Source: Ferrimonas sp. YFM
Lineage (GTDB): Bacteria > Pseudomonadota > Gammaproteobacteria > Enterobacterales > Shewanellaceae
Assembly: GCF_030296015.1 (NCBI RefSeq)
Contig: NZ_AP027368.1
Span: 1,116,001 to 1,180,000, forward strand
Reading direction: 5' to 3'
DNA: 64,000 bases
Position numbers and translations under genes: made by a program. Positions 51,040 to 60,178 of the stretch are shown in pieces; the first letter of the stretch is position 1, and each line of letters starts with the position of its first letter. The notes under the pieces are model-generated. The model was not told the DNA's origin and ran no database searches. It saw only the letters and a program-made list of their open reading frames with translations.

Positions 51040-53175
51040 TTATGCGTCGGCCTGGATGGCGGTCAGGGCGATGGTGTAGACAATGTCTTCCACCAGGGCG
51101 CCACGGGACAGGTCGTTCACAGGCTTGCGCATGCCCTGCAGCATAGGACCGATGGAGATCAGGTCTGCAGAACGCTGAACCGCCTTGTAGGTGGTGTTAC
51201 CAGTGTTCAGGTCTGGGAAGACGAACACGGTGGCTTTACCGGCTACTGGGCTGTCAGGGGCCTTGGAAGCAGCCACGTTCGGCATGATGGCCGCGTCGTA
51301 CTGCAGAGGGCCGTCGATCATCAGGTCAGGACGCTTCTCCTGAGCGATGCGAGTGGCTTCGCGAACCTTCTCTACGTCAGCACCCTGGCCGGAGCTGCCG
51401 GTGGAGTAGGAGATCATCGCAACGCGAGGCTCGATGCCGAAGGCCTTGGCGGAGTCGGCGGACTGGATGGCAATCTCAGCCAGCTGCTCGGCGTTCGGAT
51501 CCGGGTTGATGGCACAGTCACCGTACACCAGAACCTGGTCAGGCAGCAGCATGAAGAACACTGAGGACACCAGGGAGGCGCCAGGTGCGGTCTTGATCAG
51601 CTGCAGAGGTGGGCGGATGGTGTTGGCGGTGGTGTGAACCGCGCCAGATACCAGGCCGTCTACCTGATCTTCGGCCAGCATCATGGTACCCAGTACCACG
51701 TTGTCGGACAGCTGCTCGCGGGCAACCACTTCGGTCAGGCCCTTGCTCTTACGCAGCTCGCACATAGGAGCAACGTAACGCTCGCGGGCGGTCTCGGGAT
51801 CCACGATCTCGATGCCGTCGCCCAGGGTCACGCCCTGCTGGGCAGCCACACGGCGAACCTCTTCAGGGTTACCCACCAGCACACACTTGGCGATGCCACG
51901 CTCGGCACAGATGGCGGCAGCCTTAACGGTACGGGGCTCGTCACCTTCAGGCAGCACGATGCGCTTGTTGGCGCGACGGGCAAACTCGGTCAGCTGGTAG
52001 CGGAAGGCGGCTGGAGACAGCAGGTTTTCGCGCTTGGAATCGCTGGCCATGTTCTCGATGAACTTGCGATCGATGTGGCCGGCAACGTAGTCCTGCAGCA
52101 GTTCGATACGGGCAGAGTCATCAACAGGCACTTCGTGGTTGAAGTTCTGGATGTTCAGGGCGGTCTGCCAGGTGTTGGTGTCGACCATCATTACCGGCAG
52201 GCCGGTGTCGAACGCCTGAGCGCACAGATCCTGAACCTGCTGCTCCAGCTCATAACCGCCGGTCAGCATCAGGGCACCAATCTTGGTGCCGTTCATGGCA
52301 GCCAGACAGGCAGAAACCACGATGTCGGAACGGTCGCCGGAGGTCACCAGCAGGGTGTCCGCTTGCAGGTGGTTCACCATGTTGGGGATGGCACGGGTAC
52401 AGAAGCTCACGCGACGCAGACGACGGGAGTGCATCTCACCGGCGTTGATCAGGCGGGCACCCAGGTGCTTGGCCAGATCGGAGGCACGTGGGGAAACCAG
52501 GTCCAGGTTGTACGGTACCGCACCCAGAATTGGGATCGGGGAGTTGGCGGACAGCTGGAAGATGTCGGCGTGGTCACCGCGAACAACCTGATCGTGCTCG
52601 AACACTTCAGACAGGTCAGGGCGGGCACGGCCACGCTCATCCACAGGTGCGCCAATCTTGTTGATGATGGCACCCAGGATACGCTTGTTCTTCTTACCAC
52701 CGAACTCATCGAGGATGATCTCCAGGCGCTTCTGCACCTGGGCCGCGCTGTCGGCACCTGGGTTGATCACGAACACGATGTCGGAATCCAGGGTCTTGGC
52801 GGTCTTGCTGTTCAGGGTGTTGGCGAAGGGGTGGCTGCGGGTAGGCACCAGACCTTCAACGATCAGCACCTCGGTACCTTCATCGCCAGACTTCACCCGG
52901 GCAACAATCTCTTCCAGAAGCACGTCGGTCTCGCCGGCGCTGATGCGCTGCTGGGCGTGATCCATGGAGTAGGGCTCTGGTGGATTGATGGTGGGGGAGG
53001 TGGAGAGAATGGTGGAGGAGCGTTCTGGGCCGGTGTCGCCGGGGCGTTGCTGTGCAACAGGCTTGTAGAAGTTGACCTTGACACCCTGGCGTTCCAGGGC
53101 GCGGACCATACCCAGGCTGATGGAGGTCAGGCCGACGCCTGTGCCTACCGGAATCAACATGATAGAGCGAGACAT
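51040..53175 (-). CDS. pta: Phosphate acetyltransferase
   Basis: Reversible acetyl-CoA + phosphate to acetyl phosphate, the second half of the Pta-AckA pathway. The long form has 711 residues (E. coli 714): an N-terminal BioD-like P-loop domain ([13 protein letters not shown] near 9-21), a central DRTGG domain, and the C-terminal catalytic PTA/PTB domain from about 390 with the conserved [11 protein letters not shown] 10-bp hairpin stands between ackA and pta, 20 bases from the pta start. Confidence 0.96.
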   Translation of the reverse strand: MSRSIMLIPVGTGVGLTSISLGMVRALERQGVKVNFYKPVAQQRPGDTGPERSSTILSTSPTINPPEPYSMDHAQQRISAGETDVLLEEIVARVKSGDEGTEVLIVEGLVPTRSHPFANTLNSKTAKTLDSDIVFVINPGADSAAQVQKRLEIILDEFGGKKNKRILGAIINKIGAPVDERGRARPDLSEVFEHDQVVRGDHADIFQLSANSPIPILGAVPYNLDLVSPRASDLAKHLGARLINAGEMHSRRLRRVSFCTRAIPNMVNHLQADTLLVTSGDRSDIVVSACLAAMNGTKIGALMLTGGYELEQQVQDLCAQAFDTGLPVMMVDTNTWQTALNIQNFNHEVPVDDSARIELLQDYVAGHIDRKFIENMASDSKRENLLSPAAFRYQLTEFARRANKRIVLPEGDEPRTVKAAAICAERGIAKCVLVGNPEEVRRVAAQQGVTLGDGIEIVDPETARERYVAPMCELRKSKGLTEVVAREQLSDNVVLGTMMLAEDQVDGLVSGAVHTTANTIRPPLQLIKTAPGASLVSSVFFMLLPDQVLVYGDCAINPDPNAEQLAEIAIQSADSAKAFGIEPRVAMISYSTGSSGQGADVEKVREATRIAQEKRPDLMIDGPLQYDAAIMPNVAASKAPDSPVAGKATVFVFPDLNTGNTTYKAVQRSADLISIGPMLQGMRKPVNDLSRGALVEDIVYTIALTAIQADA

Positions 53176-53186
53176 AAAATACCTCT

Positions 53187-53218
53187 TAAAAAGGACTGAG
53201 CCACTTGCGTGGCTCAGT
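53187..53218 (-). terminator. Terminator-like hairpin between ackA and pta
   Basis: ACTGAGCCAC TTGC GTGGCTCAGT, a perfect 10-bp stem. On the minus strand it is followed by CCTTTTTAAG. It lies 13 bases past the ackA stop and ahead of the pta ribosome site, so it can lower pta expression relative to ackA. Confidence 0.75.
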
Positions 53219-53231
53219 GTACTTCATTGGA

Positions 53232-54425
53232 TCAGGAGATCAGAGCCAGAGAATCGCTGGCGATAACAAACTCTTCGTTGGTTGGGATAACCATAGCAAC
53301 GGGAGAGCCGTCTTTGGTGATGATGCCGTCGTTGCCGAAGCGGGCAGCAGCGTTCTTCTCGGCGTCCACTTCGTAACCGAAGATGGCCAGGTTGTTCAGA
53401 ACGGTTTCACGGATCAGCATGGAGTTTTCACCGATGCCGCCGGTGAAGACGATGGCGTCAACGCGCTTCAGAGGCACGGTGTAGGAAGCCACGTACTTGG
53501 CCAGGCGGTAGCAGAACACTTCCAGGGCCAGGGTGCAGCCAGCGTCGCCCTCAGCGTGACCCTCTTCGATGCCGCGGCAGTCGTTGGTCTTCTCGGACAG
53601 ACCCATCAGGCCGGACTCTTTGTTCAGCATGTTGTTTACCTGATCCAGGGTGTAACCCAGGTTGTTGACCAGGTGGAAGATGATGGCTGGATCCAGGTCA
53701 CCGGAGCGGGTACCCATTACCAGACCTTCCAGAGGAGTCAGGCCCATGGAGGTGTCAACACTCTGACCGTTGCGAACTGCGGTTACGGAACCGCCGTTGC
53801 CCAGGTGGCAGGTGATAACGTTGGTGTCGGCAACCTCTTTGCCCAGTACCTTGGCGGCTTCGCCGGATACGAACAGGTGGCTGGTGCCGTGCATGCCGTA
53901 GCGACGGATGCCGTGCTCACGGTACAGCTTCTGAGGGATGGCGTAGCTGTAGGCCACCTTAGGCATGGTCTGGTGGAAAGCGGTGTCGAATACGGCAACC
54001 TGAGGCAGGGCAGCGAAGGCAGCCTGGGCAGCGCGGATACCGATCAGGTGAGCGGGGTTGTGCAGAGGAGCCAGAGAGGCGCACTCTTCGATGCCGGCCA
54101 GAACGTCATCGGTGATCAGCATGGACTTGGTGTACTTCTCGCCACCGTGAACGATGCGGTGACCAATGGCAACCAGCTGCTCAGCCATTTCAGGCTTGCT
54201 GGCCAGGATGGTACCAACGATGTAGTCCAGAGCCTCAGAGTGGGCGGCACCGGCACCCAGGGGCGCTTCGCCCTTGTTGCCATCCAGCTTCCACTTGATG
54301 CGGGCATCTTCGAGGTTGAAGCACTCTGCCAGACCGGACAGGTGCTCGTCACCGTTAGTTGCATCGATTACGGCGAATTTCAGGGAGGAGCTACCGCAGT
54401 TAAGAACGAGAACAAGTTTGCTCAT
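53232..54425 (-). CDS. ackA: Acetate kinase
   Basis: Transfers the phosphoryl group from acetyl phosphate to ADP, yielding ATP and acetate; also acts in reverse. At 397 residues (E. coli 400) it shows the ASKHA N-terminal phosphate motif [10 protein letters not shown] (7-16), [10 protein letters not shown] near 85, GTRSGDLDP and the C-terminal adenosine motif FTGGIGENS. First gene of ackA-pta. Divergent from yfbV as in E. coli. Confidence 0.97.
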   Translation of the reverse strand: MSKLVLVLNCGSSSLKFAVIDATNGDEHLSGLAECFNLEDARIKWKLDGNKGEAPLGAGAAHSEALDYIVGTILASKPEMAEQLVAIGHRIVHGGEKYTKSMLITDDVLAGIEECASLAPLHNPAHLIGIRAAQAAFAALPQVAVFDTAFHQTMPKVAYSYAIPQKLYREHGIRRYGMHGTSHLFVSGEAAKVLGKEVADTNVITCHLGNGGSVTAVRNGQSVDTSMGLTPLEGLVMGTRSGDLDPAIIFHLVNNLGYTLDQVNNMLNKESGLMGLSEKTNDCRGIEEGHAEGDAGCTLALEVFCYRLAKYVASYTVPLKRVDAIVFTGGIGENSMLIRETVLNNLAIFGYEVDAEKNAAARFGNDGIITKDGSPVAMVIPTNEEFVIASDSLALIS

Positions 54426-54534
54426 TATTCATACACCTAAGTGATTTACTTGCGTACAACCGACTGCGCCCTGGGGCGGTTAAGTCGATAACGACCGAAG
54501 ATGGTAAGAAGTTACAGTATAGACCCGCTGTATC

Positions 54535-54550
54535 TGCGACCTGTGTCGCA
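54535..54550. promoter_or_regulatory. Perfect inverted repeat in the ackA-yfbV promoter region
   Basis: TGCGAC CTGT GTCGCA, 6-4-6, 110 bases before the ackA start. Candidate operator for an unknown regulator, or part of an RNA hairpin. Confidence 0.4.
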
Positions 54551-54699
54551 TTTTCGGGTCCCCTAACGGGCCGAAATTCAACCATCTTCCTAGAAAGGTA
54601 TGACCATTTTACCCATACTTTTCTGAAGAAGCGGAATCAGGACGTGATACACTTAACGAATCTGTGATCCGTCTCCCGTTGTATAAAGGAGAGTGAAGC

Positions 54700-55146
54700 A
54701 TGACCTTTTTTGAAACACTGAGATGTGGCAATCACTACATGAAACAGTGGCCCAGAGCGGTTCAGCTGGCCCCCCTGTTTCCCGAGTACAGGGTGATAAA
54801 AGCCACTGAACTGGCCATCCGGGTCATGCCTCCGGTGGCGGTGTTTTGCCTGTGGTTTCAGCTTCAGTGGCTGGGGCCAGAGAGCCTGCCTCAGATCATC
54901 GCCAGTACCCTGTTCCTGCTGAGTCTGCCCCTTCAGGGCCTGTACTGGTTGGGGTGGCGTTCCCAGCAATTGCTGCCACGGCCTCTGGTGGCCTGGTGTG
55001 ATGATTTGCGTTCACGCATGCTGGAGGCGGGGGAGCAGATCGCCCCGCTGGGAGCCCGAGCTCGCTACCTGAATATGGCCCAACTGCTCCGACGAGTTTT
55101 TAACAAACTGGACAACGGAGAGTGGCACAGGTTGGATCGCCGCTGA
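54700..55146 (+). CDS. yfbV: UPF0208 membrane protein YfbV
   Basis: 148 residues with two membrane helices (about 43-63 and 68-85) and a cytoplasmic C-terminal tail; family members may be involved in Ter macrodomain organisation in E. coli. AAAGGAGAG precedes the ATG. The position next to ackA is conserved with E. coli and Shewanella. Single gene, ended by a strong hairpin. Confidence 0.92.
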   Translation: MTFFETLRCGNHYMKQWPRAVQLAPLFPEYRVIKATELAIRVMPPVAVFCLWFQLQWLGPESLPQIIASTLFLLSLPLQGLYWLGWRSQQLLPRPLVAWCDDLRSRMLEAGEQIAPLGARARYLNMAQLLRRVFNKLDNGEWHRLDRR

Positions 55147-55168
55147 GGGCGAATCGGATCTGGCTCAC

Positions 55169-55198
55169 AAAAAAGCGGAGGCACCGGCCTCCGCTTTT
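55169..55198. terminator. Bidirectional terminator after yfbV
   Basis: AGCGGAGGC ACCG GCCTCCGCT hairpin with A6 and T4 flanks. Confidence 0.88.
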
Positions 55199-55236
55199 CA
55201 GTTTTATTCACTAATAAGGCGCTGTGCGCCAATTTA

Positions 55237-55677
55237 TCAGTAATAGATCACGTTTTTGATTCTTTGCCTCGGTGCCTGCTGATACAGCTGCCACACCTTT
55301 TTATAGTCCAGCTTCAGCTCCGCAACATAGTTGTCACCCACAGGATAGATGCGAACCACCTCGGCGCCCCGCACCAGGCCGTCCACCTGGGTCTGAAACT
55401 GGTCGCTCTGCAGCAGCTGCTGATCCATCCGGCCTGTGCCCGACACTCTCACGCCATAGATCTGCTCCGCCAGTTCCCGGTAGGCGTCCAGCTTGGCCGC
55501 CCGCATCGCCTGCTGCACTTTCAGGTCTCGGTTGTCCCCCAGCTGGGCTGAGATGGGGGCGATCCCCTTGGCGGTGAGTATGGGAAACTCCTGGGGGGGA
55601 ACAGGCTCGTACTCTACATAGGCGTTGTTCTGACACCCGGCCAGGAAAATCAGCGCGGCCGCTGCGAGTCGTTTCAT
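55237..55677 (-). CDS. flgP: Flagellar outer-membrane lipoprotein FlgP (LPP20 family)
   Basis: 146-residue lipoprotein with lipobox IFLAGC (Cys15) and the LPP20/DUF400-like core. In Vibrio FlgP builds the basal disk around the sheathed/polar flagellar basal body. The start overlaps flgO stop by four bases. Together with FlgO and FlgT it forms the H/T-ring accessory set for sodium-driven high-speed motors, in agreement with PomAB earlier in the window. Confidence 0.9.
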   Translation of the reverse strand: MKRLAAAALIFLAGCQNNAYVEYEPVPPQEFPILTAKGIAPISAQLGDNRDLKVQQAMRAAKLDAYRELAEQIYGVRVSGTGRMDQQLLQSDQFQTQVDGLVRGAEVVRIYPVGDNYVAELKLDYKKVWQLYQQAPRQRIKNVIYY

Positions 55678-56294
55678 GGGTTTACCTCCCTCACCGGTGT
55701 TCTTCCTGGCTGCTCCTGTCGATAGAGCAGGCCTCCCTGTTCCGTGATGCTGTTGCTCTGCTCCAGATAACCGGATGACTCCTGCCAGGGCAGAAACGCC
55801 TGGGAGGTGGACGCCACCCTGTTATTGGCGATGTCCACCAGGCGGCTGTTGATGATCACCCCACTGCTGTCCCGGCTCAGGGTGGCGATCAGCACCTGGC
55901 TCACCGGCAGGCTGGCTTGCAGCCGCTCGTAGTCCCGGCTGAGGATCAGGTTGCCCTGCTTGGAGACGCGAATCTGCTGGCTGCTGTTCAGCTCCACCAG
56001 ATTGAATCCCCGCTGGTGCAGGGCGCCGACCAGGCCGTCGCCCAGTTGCAGGGCAAGCCGGCCACTGCTCTCCAGTTCGTCCAGCCACACCGGGGTGGTG
56101 ACTGCGATCAGTTTGGTTTTGTCCGGCAGGTCGTGATTGCGTTCAAGATCTTCGGCGATGCGCTGGGCCAGGTGGATTACGGCACTGCTGTGCGGCAAAC
56201 CTTTGCCGCTCACGCTGTATTGTGGCGGCGGTTCTGCCGGAGGGGTGGCACAGCCCCCCAAAAGCAGGCACAGGACGCCTATGGCCTTTTTCAT
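55674..56294 (-). CDS. flgO: Flagellar outer-membrane lipoprotein FlgO
   Basis: 206 residues from the ATG at 56294 (GGAGATAGCG upstream), with lipobox LLLGGC (Cys15) and the FlgO domain spanning about 45-180. An ATG at 56318 would add eight residues. In Vibrio FlgO and FlgP are needed for motility and outer-membrane anchoring of the flagellum. A sigma-28 promoter lies 42 bases before the start codon. Confidence 0.9.
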   Translation of the reverse strand: MKKAIGVLCLLLGGCATPPAEPPPQYSVSGKGLPHSSAVIHLAQRIAEDLERNHDLPDKTKLIAVTTPVWLDELESSGRLALQLGDGLVGALHQRGFNLVELNSSQQIRVSKQGNLILSRDYERLQASLPVSQVLIATLSRDSSGVIINSRLVDIANNRVASTSQAFLPWQESSGYLEQSNSITEQGGLLYRQEQPGRTPVREVNP

Positions 56295-56335
56295 CGCTAT
56301 CTCCAGTGGCTTGGGCATTCACGGTTCTCTGTATC

Positions 56336-56362
56336 ATATCGGCCAAAAAGCCCGGCGCTTTA
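56336..56362 (-). promoter_or_regulatory. Sigma-28 promoter of flgOP
   Basis: Minus strand TAAA (56359-56362), exactly 15 bases, GCCGATAT (56336-56343): 11 of 12 consensus bases. Confidence 0.8.
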
Positions 56363-56424
56363 GTGGCAAATGTAGGCACATTCATTGCATTATTTACGCC
56401 AACTGCATTGAGGACGGTAACGCG

Positions 56425-57543
56425 ATGTCTAAACCCCTACACCTGGCTCTGCTCAGTGCCTGCCTGATGGCGGCACAGGTTTCGGCCCAGTGGCTGACCC
56501 TGAGTGGCAGCGCCCCCATAGGTAACGATGACCTGACCAAGGCGCGGGAGGAGGCGATCCGCAACGCGCTGGCCAAGTCAGGCCAGGGCGAGATCATGGT
56601 CAATGGTGTGTTGGGGCCGGCCACGGAACTGACCCAGATCGGCGAATACCAATTGCTGTCTGAGTCCATCAGCGACGGCATCCTGGAGGTGACCCTGAGG
56701 GCGGACGTGCGCGCCGTGGGCAATCAGTGTGCCGGTGCCGGCTTTCGTTTCGCCCTGACTCTGCCCCGGGCCGATGTGGTGCACCGTCAGCACCTGGTGC
56801 CGGGCAGCCTCTACGAGTTTGATGCGGCGCTGACCCGGCTGCTGGCCAACACCATCAATGGGGAAGCCACCTCTCTGTTCGCCCATGAGCGCAGCGACAT
56901 CAGTGTCAGCTTTGGTCAGTTGAATCAGGACTACGGTGATCAGTGGGCCAGGGAGATGAGCCGGGACGACAACAGCCAGTATGTGGTGGCCATCTCCATC
57001 GATGATCTGACTCTGGATCCCCATGAAACCACCCTGGGATGGTTCGAAGATGACCGTAACCGCTATTTTGGTGCCAACCTCAACATCTATGATGGCCTCA
57101 CCGGTCAGATGATCTGGCACAAGCGCTACCGGACTCAGGGGGACTGGCCCTTCAAGCGCAGCGATGCGGTGGAGTTGGGCTCCAGCCATTTCTGGAACAG
57201 CGACTATGGCAGACAGATCCGTCAGCAGGTGGTGGCCATGGCTCAGGACATCGACGGCACCCTGCATTGCCGTCCCCTGCATGGACGGGTGCTGTCTGTG
57301 GATCAGGAGCGGGTCACCATCAATCTGGGCAGCCGTCACGGTGTCCGGGTCGGGGACAGGGTCTCATTGCAGAACCGGCAGCAGGGCGAGCAGGGGTGGT
57401 GGAACCGCGACCCGGACTCCGAAGACATCCTGGTGATTCAGCAGGTGCAACTTGAGCAGGCGGTGGGCACCCTGATGCCAGGTTCCAGCTATACCCGCTG
57501 GCAGCCCATGGACATGGTGCGGGCTCAGGCCCATAGGCGCTGA
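56425..57543 (+). CDS. flgT: Flagellar H-ring protein FlgT
   Basis: 372 residues with a cleavable signal peptide (1-21, ending QVSA). FlgT builds the H ring around the LP ring in Vibrio and helps assemble the MotX/MotY T ring. The N-terminal domain (ARE EAIRNAL.. pattern), the middle TolB-like domain (about 125-285) and the C-terminal SH3-like domain (about 290-372) are recognisable. The start at 56425 is preceded by AGGACGG; a longer frame overlaps the flgO promoter. Divergent from flgOP. Confidence 0.9.
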   Translation: MSKPLHLALLSACLMAAQVSAQWLTLSGSAPIGNDDLTKAREEAIRNALAKSGQGEIMVNGVLGPATELTQIGEYQLLSESISDGILEVTLRADVRAVGNQCAGAGFRFALTLPRADVVHRQHLVPGSLYEFDAALTRLLANTINGEATSLFAHERSDISVSFGQLNQDYGDQWAREMSRDDNSQYVVAISIDDLTLDPHETTLGWFEDDRNRYFGANLNIYDGLTGQMIWHKRYRTQGDWPFKRSDAVELGSSHFWNSDYGRQIRQQVVAMAQDIDGTLHCRPLHGRVLSVDQERVTINLGSRHGVRVGDRVSLQNRQQGEQGWWNRDPDSEDILVIQQVQLEQAVGTLMPGSSYTRWQPMDMVRAQAHRR

Positions 57544-57556
57544 GCGGGATGAACAA

Positions 57557-57587
57557 TAAAAAAGCCGGCGGTTAGGCCGGCTTTTTT
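57557..57587. terminator. Bidirectional terminator after flgT
   Basis: GCCGGC GGTTAG GCCGGC hairpin with A5 and T6 flanks, between convergent flgT and flgN. Confidence 0.88.
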
Positions 57588-57602
57588 GTGGGCGTTCGTG
57601 GG

Positions 57603-58034
57603 TTACGCCTTGATCACCTTGCCCAGGCGTCCACCTGTGGTGGTGGTGCCCTCCTGATTGTAGGTCAGGGCATTGGGGTTCCGGGTGGCGTTGAGCAGCT
57701 GCTGCAGACGCCCCAGGCTGGCCAGAAACTGGTCGGCCAGCTGATTATTGTGCTGGTTTTTCACCTGACACTCCGCCAGGATCTCACGGCAGCGGGTTAC
57801 CCCGGCCATCGCCTGTGGGTCCGACTTGATGTCAGCCACCTGCGGGTGTGATTCCAGCTCCTTGTCGCCGCCGGCAATCTTATCCAGCTGCGCCAGTTTC
57901 TGTTTGAGCAGAGATTCGATCTTGTCCGCATCCCGCTCAAGCAACGCCTCGGTTTCCTGCTCCAACAGTTGAAGCAGGTTAGACAGGCGCTCCTGCTGAG
58001 CGCCAATCAAGGCGTGAATGCCGGACTCACTCAC
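57603..58034 (-). CDS. flgN: Flagellar hook-filament junction chaperone FlgN
   Basis: 143-residue helical chaperone of FlgK and FlgL, cytosolic. Heptad pattern over residues 8-60 and a basic C-terminus (GGRLGKVIKA). The start overlaps flgM stop by eight bases. Weakly conserved family, but the flgA-flgM-flgN order makes the call safe. Confidence 0.9.
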   Translation of the reverse strand: MSESGIHALIGAQQERLSNLLQLLEQETEALLERDADKIESLLKQKLAQLDKIAGGDKELESHPQVADIKSDPQAMAGVTRCREILAECQVKNQHNNQLADQFLASLGRLQQLLNATRNPNALTYNQEGTTTTGGRLGKVIKA

Positions 58035-58335
58035 CGGTCAGTTCACTCTCGAAGCGGGAGAGGTTGGCAGCCAGCTTGTCCGGGTCAACGTGGTAACGAC
58101 CTTCGGAGATCGCCTGCTTCAGGGCTTCCACCTTGGAGCTGTTGACCTCAGGGGTTTCCTGCATCACCTTCTCCGCCCGTTGCAGTTGCTGGGCTTCCTG
58201 GGTCAGCTTCACCTCATCCCCCTTGGCGGCAGCCTGAGCACTGCTCCCTTCGGGCTTGCTTTGTTGGGTCACCGCCCGCCGGGCCGGTTGCAGGCCTGCG
58301 GTACCGCTGCTCAGTTTGTTGATGTCGATAGCCAT
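58027..58335 (-). CDS. flgM: Anti-sigma-28 factor FlgM
   Basis: 102 residues, starting with the typical MAIDINKLSSG, disordered Ala/Gln-rich middle, and the sigma-28-binding helices from about 60 (VEALKQAISEGRYHVDPDKLAANL). It holds FliA until the hook is complete and is then exported. A sigma-28 promoter lies 45 bases before the start, so FliA raises its own inhibitor, the usual feedback. Confidence 0.95.
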   Translation of the reverse strand: MAIDINKLSSGTAGLQPARRAVTQQSKPEGSSAQAAAKGDEVKLTQEAQQLQRAEKVMQETPEVNSSKVEALKQAISEGRYHVDPDKLAANLSRFESELTGE

Positions 58336-58379
58336 AATGTGGCTCCGTCGCTGTGTATTTGGGCTCTTCTGACACTGGT

Positions 58380-58406
58380 ATCGGCCGCGCGGCCAGAAGC
58401 TTTAGG
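58380..58406 (-). promoter_or_regulatory. Sigma-28 promoter of flgMN
   Basis: Minus strand TAAA (58403-58406), exactly 15 bases, GCCGATAC (58380-58387): 11 of 12 consensus bases, between the flgA stop and the flgM start. Confidence 0.85.
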
Positions 58407-58413
58407 GTAATTT

Positions 58414-59091
58414 TTACATTTTCACCCGCACATGGCCAATGCCAGTGACGTAGGCGTCCACCATTCTGCGCGACCGGCTGTTCTGCACCCGGATGGCGTC
58501 ACCCATGGAACCGCTGCTCATGGCGGTGCCTGAGGTGCGAATGGAGAGGTGGTCATTATTGGCTTCGATGGTCACCGGATCCCCTTTGCACACCAGACAG
58601 ACGTTGCGCTTGGTGATCACCTGACCCGCCCCCGCTCGCCTTTTTAGTCTGGCACCATTCAGCTCATCAGGTGAGCTGAAATGGTTCCCCCTCAGACTGT
58701 TATTATTGACGTACCTCAGCTCCACCATGGACTCGTCCAGCAGGGTGTCTGGCCCCAGGGCCATTCTGGCCACCAGCACCGGGTACTCAATGGCGACCTG
58801 CACCGGCACATACACCAGCCAGGGCTGAGGTGAGTCGCAACTGACCTTGACGGTCAGATAGCGAGTGTTTCCCTTGACAGCCGGGGCCTGAGCCTGCAGG
58901 GGCGTGTCACAGTTTTCGAAGTGGCGACGTTTGTCCAATTCACTGGCGGTCACCTTAATTCGCGCCCCTTCCGGCACCTCTACCATGTCGAGGACATACT
59001 GGGAAGCGGCCTCTTCAATCATGTCTAAAGAAGTTTCGCCCAGTGCCGACACACTAAAGAGCAGGGAGAGTAAGAATGCATACAGCTTCAT
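58414..59091 (-). CDS. flgA: Flagellar basal body P-ring chaperone FlgA
   Basis: 225 residues from the ATG at 59091, with signal peptide 1-18 (MKLYAFLLSLLFSVSALG). An in-frame ATG at 59130 lacks a signal-like start. The SAF domain (about 104-165) and the C-terminal beta domain fit FlgA, a periplasmic helper for FlgI polymerisation. Two cysteine pairs (ENCD/VSCD and CLVCKGD) are present. It is divergent from cheV and precedes flgMN. Confidence 0.93.
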   Translation of the reverse strand: MKLYAFLLSLLFSVSALGETSLDMIEEAASQYVLDMVEVPEGARIKVTASELDKRRHFENCDTPLQAQAPAVKGNTRYLTVKVSCDSPQPWLVYVPVQVAIEYPVLVARMALGPDTLLDESMVELRYVNNNSLRGNHFSSPDELNGARLKRRAGAGQVITKRNVCLVCKGDPVTIEANNDHLSIRTSGTAMSSGSMGDAIRVQNSRSRRMVDAYVTGIGHVRVKM

Positions 59092-59250
59092 GGAAATTAA
59101 CCACCGACCAGATAACCTATACTTGAACACGCTTGGGGAAATTGATACAACGCAGCAGCATCATATCAAAAGTTCCGGTGCCAACAATTTGTCGGTTGGG
59201 TGTGCAGCAATATCTGTGCCTTTGTTTCAGCTTTAATAAGGACTCCACCA

Positions 59251-60174
59251 ATGGCTAGCATCTTAGACTCGGTGAACCAGCGCACCCAGCTGGTCGGGCA
59301 GAACCGCCTCGAGCTTCTCCTATTCCGGCTTAATGGCCGGCAGACCTTTGGGATTAACGTATTCAAGGTGCGGGAGGTTCTGCAGTGTCCGAAGCTGACC
59401 AGCCTGCCTCGCCTGAACAATCTGGTCCGGGGTGTGGCCCACATCCGCGGTCAGACCATCTCCGTCATCGACATGTCTGCCGCCGTGGGTGGCCGTCCGA
59501 CTCAGGATGTGGAGAACAGCTTCATCATCATCAGTGAGTACAACCGCTCCGTCCAGGGCTTCCTGGTGGCGGGTGTCGAGCGCATTGTGAATCTCAACTG
59601 GGATTCCGTCATGCCACCGCCGCAGGGCAGTGGTCGCAGCAACTACCTGACCGCGGTGACCGAGATCAACGGTGAACTGGTGGAGATCCTCGATGTCGAG
59701 AAGATTCTCGATGAGATCACCCCGGCCAAAACCGACATCAGCGATGACGTGGCCGCCAACCTCAGCCCCATCTCTGAGCGCAAGCGTCGCATCATGGTGG
59801 TGGATGACTCCTCCGTTGCCCGCAAGCAGGTGGTGCGCGCCCTGGAACCTCTGGGACTGGAGATCGAGCTGGCCAAAGACGGCCTGGAGGCTCTGCGCAA
59901 GCTGGAAGATCTGGTGAAGGACAAAGAGGATATCTCCGAGGTGTTTGGTGGTATCATCTCCGACATTGAGATGCCGGAGATGGACGGTTACACCCTGACC
60001 GCCTCCATTCGTGACAATCCCAAACTCACCTCTCTGAAGGTGATCCTGCACACCTCCCTCAGTGGAGTGTTCAACCAAGCCATGGTGAAGAAAGTGGGTG
60101 CAGACGACTTCATCGCCAAGTTTAATCCTGATGAATTGGCAGGAGCGATCGATCGCTACCTGAAAGAGGCCTGA
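59251..60174 (+). CDS. cheV: Chemotaxis coupling protein CheV
   Basis: 307 residues from the ATG at 59251: N-terminal CheW-like domain (about 15-155) plus a receiver domain (about 175-307) with acidic pocket MVVDD and phospho-acceptor Asp in GIISDIEMPEMDG. Couples receptors to CheA and adapts the signal by phosphorylation. Immediately followed by cheR (4 bases), typical of Vibrio/Shewanella. Confidence 0.95.
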   Translation: MASILDSVNQRTQLVGQNRLELLLFRLNGRQTFGINVFKVREVLQCPKLTSLPRLNNLVRGVAHIRGQTISVIDMSAAVGGRPTQDVENSFIIISEYNRSVQGFLVAGVERIVNLNWDSVMPPPQGSGRSNYLTAVTEINGELVEILDVEKILDEITPAKTDISDDVAANLSPISERKRRIMVVDDSSVARKQVVRALEPLGLEIELAKDGLEALRKLEDLVKDKEDISEVFGGIISDIEMPEMDGYTLTASIRDNPKLTSLKVILHTSLSGVFNQAMVKKVGADDFIAKFNPDELAGAIDRYLKEA

Positions 60175-60178
60175 TTCG

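Noticed and set aside
51634-53199. 521-codon plus-strand frame
   Set aside because: Antisense of pta; composition (His/Gly/Gln/Val-rich) is typical of shadow frames.
53205-54440. 411-codon plus-strand frame
   Set aside because: Antisense of ackA, same reason.
59165-59190. Sigma-54-like TTGGCACC on the minus strand before flgA
   Set aside because: The -24 part fits, but the -12 position reads CTTT without the required GC or GT at correct spacing.
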